Assembly (NCBI RefSeq): GCF_041146395.1
Contig: NC_091000.1
Coordinates: 12,600,501-12,664,500, forward strand
DNA length: 64,000 bases
Origin: Eulemur rufifrons
Lineage: Eukaryota > Chordata > Mammalia > Primates > Lemuridae
Direction: 5' to 3'
Shown here: one piece after another, positions 59,385-64,000 of the stretch
How positions within the stretch are numbered: position 1 is the first letter of the stretch
Layout of the letters: every line of letters begins with the position of its first letter
Made by a program: the position numbers and the translations under genes
The notes under the pieces: model-generated
Database searches by the model: none
What the model was told of the DNA's origin: nothing
Seen by the model: the letters and a program-made list of their open reading frames with translations, nothing else

Positions 59385-59936
59385 GGGCCCAGGGCACACT
59401 ACCCCAAAATATGGCACCTTGACATGTCAAATATTTTAAGCTGAAAGAATCCGAGACACAGCCTGTGCAGGAAAGTCTCTCTGTTTCCCTCACCTTCCCT
59501 CCGTGAAAAAGGTCATCAAACCTAGGAAGGATTCTGACCTTTCCCAAAAGCAGGTCATAAGACCCTCCTGTGAGTGGTCCCCTCCCTAGACCCAGAAAAA
59601 AGGGACATCCTCACCTCTGCAGGTGAAGATCACAGAGACGAATCTGAGCAAACAGGCCTTGTCTGTTCCCCTCAGTGAATTACTGTTAGATCGTACACTT
59701 TTGCCCTGCAATCATGTGTCTCTGTGGCTGCCCACTCTTCATCAAAACTATTAGAAAAAAATAACTCAGGTTTGACTATTTCTGTGGGTCTTCATTTCTT
59801 TATGAAGGCTCCCATGTCACATAAAACTTGCATTAAATAAATTTGTATGCTTTTCTCTTATTACTCTGTCTTTTGTTATAAAGGCCACAACCACGAGCCC
59901 AGCATGGGTGAGGAAGATGTTTTTCCTCCCTACAGT
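59385..59936 (+). mobile_element. Likely solo ERV LTR
   Basis: It opens with 'accccaaaatatggcacctt', carries AATAAA at 59836-59841 with 'tgtatgcttttctcttatta' after it, and closes near 'tttttcctccctaca' (CA at 59935-59936). The order fits an LTR with its poly-A signal before U5. No viral genes adjoin it and the subfamily is not fixed. Confidence 0.5.
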
Positions 59937-62831
59937 GACTAAATAAGGAGCTTCTCATCCAGAGCTTCTGATTCAAAATTCAGGAATCTTTCTACTACAT
60001 GAAACCTAGCGGTAAATATTACAAGTTTGTATGAAAGAATGATCACTATAATTTTTGATGCATCCGGAAAAATCTCCTAAATAGCACTGTGTCAAGCTGG
60101 GTAAGCCCATGGCCTTATAAGTACAACTTGTCTGCCGTGCATTGGCATAAATCCCAAGCCGCCAACCCCCTCTCCGTTCCCATCCTCTGGCCTTTCAAGA
60201 GGAGGGAACTGCCCTCCTGAGGACACATTTATTCTGCCACTGACAAGGAGCCAAAGGGCCTTTCTGAAAATGTTGTTTGCTGTCCAGTAACACCTCCGTG
60301 AAATCATTTCACACAGGACAATTCTGTGTGACAGGATGTTTATGTTGGTTTTATTTTCGCAGAGTGGTTACAAAGCTTAGTTCAAGGCGAAACGTAAAAA
60401 ACAGTGAAATCGATGGTGGCTCTTTCCAATGACTGCGTTGCAGTGGTGCTGCACAGCCAGCTCTGCCCGCTGCCTCGGTGTCACCCACGACACACACGGA
60501 CACGCTCGTGCCACAGTCATGAGCGCATGTCTGACCCATGAGACATTTCCCATTGGCAAGTTCATGCTAACGAGTGACTTGGGGACTCTAAACGTCATGC
60601 AGATAACGTCCAAAATCGCTCATCCCACAGTGATGCTTTGGGGCTCAATTGGATCGTTTTGTTAACGTTACGATGCAACAGGAAATAATGTTTTTAAACA
60701 GTCTGGAATTTTAATGAGTCTAAGGATTCCCAATGGTCTTATATATTTTATTTGTGGGGCTCTGGAAAGGAATCTCACGGTGCAGTTAACAGCAAGGAGT
60801 GAGCATGTTCTTACTCACAAAACAGAAGGTGACCGACACAGCAGTAAGCGTGGAGTTGCTTCTCGTTGTGTGTGTGGCACAAAGGCATGGGACAGCGGGC
60901 AGATAAAAGCAGTGTGCGCGCTGCACTGGGCGGTGGCACTTAAAGATACTGAAAGAACAAACAAATGAAATATCAGCCTCAATGCAGACATAAGTTGGAG
61001 TGGGGGAGGTTGTCTATGCTTTTTGAAATTAAGAAGAACACTTTGCACTCAGGCCGGGGGTAGAAATCGTAGCCTTAGGGGCTTTGTTGGCTGCAGCCAT
61101 TTCAGCCATGGCTTTAATTTTCATTCAAAAGGTGAAACTGATTCAGCCACTCCTGTTAACATGTAAACACAAACAGGCACATTTTAAAAATGGCTCCTGG
61201 GTGGCAGGCTGCTCTCTTTCACTTCATTCCTAGCTCAACGCCATATAGTCAATGTCGTAAGTCCTTCTAGTAAGAGAACCGAGGAAGCGTATTATTAATG
61301 ATGAAGAACCAATATGCAGAAATACAAGGGGTCACAGAAAGGTAGTAAAGAACACGTCTTCTGCTACAGCAAGAGTCCTTAACGACAGGTTTATGCTGTA
61401 TTCCAGCCTCAGAGCTTCTGAAAACCTTCCTAAAGTAAGAGACTCATGCATGGCCCACATGGGCCAATGACAGAACTAGGCAGGGGCCACGGAGCTCCTC
61501 TCCTCAACTTCATTACTAGGTGGTATGTTATGATGAAAGTAAGTCTCAGACTGAATTCAGCCATAAAATAAACATTTAGAAGCCAGCAGGCACAAAAAAG
61601 TTGTATAACCAGTTCTGTAAATTCAATGAAGCACCAGTTCTCTGCTCTGCTGGCACTCAGACAAATGCCTTACATAATAGATTCACTTAAAGCAGATGTG
61701 ACACTATTCTAACAGCACAATGTAGCTAAACATCTAGTTAGAGTCAAGTGTAAGAAACTCCCAATAAGCTGTGGATAGAGGACCTGCTTCAAATCCTAAA
61801 CCCTCAGAGACAACATTTGACAGGGTGTACTTTATCAAGTAGGTTTTCTAGATCATCATACCCTGTTTATGCAAGGGGTGTCTGATGCAGCACTTTGAAC
61901 AATTCACATATTTTGAACACCTCTCATTTCACCAATAGAAATCACTTCTGAAGTCCATTATGCTAAATAACAAAGCTGTTGGTGGTATTGATTGAGGGTA
62001 AAGAGAGGGGACGTGCTTATAGCTGTCTCTAGAGCAGGAGCGTCTTTATAGTCTTTCCAATTCCAGCAAAGCACCCCTGGAGAGTGTATTCATGCCTGAG
62101 GAGGGTCCTTTAATATCAATTAACTGCCACTGGGTGTCAATTAAAATCCAGAGATGAATATCACACTCCCTATGCTGAAGTTTTCAAGCATTCATTGCGG
62201 GCAGTATGACCTTTTTGTTATAACCTTTTACGGTTTCCAGCCAGAGCCCAGACTGGGGATTAGGAAAGCCCTCTCTCTTGCCTGTCCCCAGGGTCTGGAG
62301 TCTTGCTCAGGATCCACCCACTCTCAGACAGTTAAGCCCTTCTTTTCTGGCTTGTGCCTTGGATCAACCCTGTTAACCAGGTGATGGTAACCAGGGTTAG
62401 AGTTCAGTTCTTTCAAAGGCGTATCAGCGGAATGAAGCTGAGGAAGTATTTCCTTGCCTTGAGCAATTAATTCCAACTCCAACAACATTTTCTCCCGCTA
62501 ACTCCCAAATGCTCTGATGCTTTTCGATTTGCAGTGAAAAGCACACAGTATCAACCCTATTCATACCAGCCAAAATGCTGTAATAAATACCATGTATGGA
62601 GGGCCTTTGACAAAGACGTCTCATTGACCAAACTTGAGACAATCTCTTCTGAACCCTCTTTTCAACAGGCCTCATGCTTGGACTCTGGCTTCAGCCTGCC
62701 TAGTCCAGTCTCAGCAAGAATCCTGCTAGGTCAATTGAGGGAGAATCCCCCTCCCCTGGATAATATTCTTGGTAATTATGTCTCTTAATAATTTCCCACC
62801 CACCAACTCCCCCACCCCCATCTGACCCTTG
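59937..62831. other. Unassigned sequence, longest plain stretch
   Basis: About 2.9 kb with no repeat family, RNA gene or coding exon that I recognise. Frames at 60351-60665 lie on both strands at once. It may be the best candidate here for single-copy conserved noncoding DNA, but that needs alignment. Confidence 0.35.
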
Positions 62832-62965
62832 ACATAGCCTAGATGTGTCATAGGCTATACCATCCAGATTTATGAAAGTACACTCTTTCATGTTCATACA
62901 ATGACAAAATCACCTGACAATGCATCTCTCAGAATGTATCGTTGTCATTAAGTAATGCATGACTG
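62832..62965 (-). mobile_element. MER2 (Tigger-type) fragment, antisense end
   Basis: 'cttgacatagcctagatgtg', 'tcataggctataccatccag' and 'gttgtcattaagtaatgcat', ending gactg before ta, fit one end of MER2. Confidence 0.65.
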
Positions 62966-63105
62966 TAGTTTATTTTCCTCATATATGAAATGGGAATGAT
63001 AATACCTAATTTCTAGGGTTACTATGGTAATTAAATGAAATAACACATTTGAAACGCCTAACACATGAAAGACACTTGGTGAAAGGGTATCTATTATTAA
63101 TGTCA
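62966..63105 (+). repeat. MIR fragment (sense)
   Basis: 'tttcctcatatatgaaatgg', 'gaatgataatacctaatttc' and 'ggtaattaaatgaaataaca' follow the last half of MIR. Confidence 0.65.
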
Positions 63106-63337
63106 TTATGGTCTAAGGTAATAGACAGAGATCTTTGAAAAGAAAGTCTCTGTTCTAGAATATTTGTGTTAACCTCTTTTCCTTGTTGGACGCTGCAGGG
63201 TATATGACAAGGAACTGAGTTTTGTTGTCAAACTTTTGGGGTAAAGACTTACTATTCCGTCTCTTCTATAAGCCCTCAAATGCAAATGGAGAAGCGATTA
63301 AACAAAATGAAATTCTAATTTGATTTGCCTTAAATTT
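63106..63337. other. Unassigned sequence
   Basis: Short stretch, nothing recognised. Confidence 0.35.
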
Positions 63338-64000
63338 ATTTTTTTAATTTCAAAATATTATGGGGGTACAAATGTTTCTGATTACATGCATCAGTTTTGT
63401 TATACTTGAGTCAGGGTTATAGGTATGCCCATTACCCAGATAGTGTTCATTGTACACGTTAGGTAGGTTTTCATCCATCCCCTTTTCCCCTCTCCCTTCT
63501 GCTTGATTTCCACTGACTTCTATTTCCCTCTGTGCACATGTGTGCTCATCAGTTGGCGAGTACATATGGTGTTTGTTTTCCACTCTTTAGATACATCACT
63601 TATGATAATGGTCTCCAGTTCCATCCAAATTTTTGGAAAAGGCCTTAATTCATCCTTGTTCATGGCTGAATAGTATTCCATAGTATACATATATGACATT
63701 TTGTTAATCCACTCATGAATTGATGGGCACTTGGGTTGATTCCACATCTTTGCAATTGTGAATTTTGCTGCAATAAACATTTGAGTGCGGGTGTCTTTCT
63801 GATAAAATGACTTCTTTTCCTTTGGTTAAGTACCCAGGAGTGGAATTGCTAGATCCGATGGTAGGTCTACTTTTAGTTATTTGAGGAATCTCCATACTGT
63901 TTTCCATAGAGGTTGTACTGATTTGCAGTCCCACCAACAGTGTATAAACATTCCTTTTTCTCTACATCCATGCCAGCATATATTGTTTGGGGACTTTTTA
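63338..64000 (-). mobile_element. LINE-1 3' end (antisense), runs off the window
   Basis: A T-rich tail, a lemur-type 3' UTR and then the ORF2 carboxy-terminal region. Minus-strand frames 63713-63937 and 63520-63780 carry L1 ORF2 residues such as MEYYSAMNKDELRPF and [12 protein letters not shown], but in two different phases, so at least one frameshift is present. The 5' end lies beyond 64000. Confidence 0.85.

Overview
The window is nuclear DNA from a primate, most probably a strepsirrhine (lemur or loris group). The dimeric Alu elements (21606-21962 and 48477-48812) have the strepsirrhine right arm, with wording such as gttgctgtgagctaggctga, and a longer A-rich linker between the arms. The youngest LINE-1 3' ends (11607-11874, 55401-55678, 57872-58214, 63338-64000) are also of the lemur type. 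This rests on remembered consensus sequences, not on a search.

I found no intact protein-coding gene. The reading frames are short, lack codon structure and mostly overlap repeats. The window looks like intergenic or deep intronic DNA built up by insertions. The only gene-derived sequences I recognise are dead retrocopies: RPL6 (about 15463-16340), a nearly full-length MEST/PEG1 mRNA copy (23455-25884), and a 7SL RNA copy that keeps the S domain (38791-39078). A further coding-like but broken stretch lies on the minus strand at about 43135-43915; I could not identify it.

Layout. 1-4.4 kb: mostly plain sequence with MIR and L1 scraps. 4.45-7.55 kb: a Tigger-type DNA transposon piece, two unrelated solo LTRs side by side, then an old L1 3' end. 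8-12.6 kb: an old sense L1 split by a MIR-bearing segment, then a long antisense L1 ORF2 fragment with a young L1 nested in it. 12.6-23 kb: LTR pieces, the RPL6 retrocopy, Alu monomer and dimer, an L1 3' end and an MST-like LTR. 23-26.8 kb: the MEST retrocopy inside an old L1. 26.9-28.1 kb: a 27-bp minisatellite, a CTCF-like site and an AT-rich inverted-repeat block. 29.6-32.8 kb: ancient repeats carrying a Tigger MITE, and a nested pair of hAT elements. 33-47 kb: higher GC, mainly unassigned, with MIR and L2 fragments, the 7SL copy, LTRs and the unidentified broken frame. 47-64 kb: old L1, a Tigger piece, an antisense Alu, MIR, L2 and MLT1, a 5'-inverted L1, a long MER1-type hAT element, a short L1 with clean target duplications, an LTR, a MER2 fragment, and an L1 that runs off the right edge.

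The genes do not act together. What the window records is a layered order of insertion, readable from nesting and target-site duplications. I found no convincing undescribed system. The least explained items are the AT-rich inverted-repeat block at 27749-28128, the unidentified frame at 43135-43915, and the LTR with three 19-bp direct repeats.
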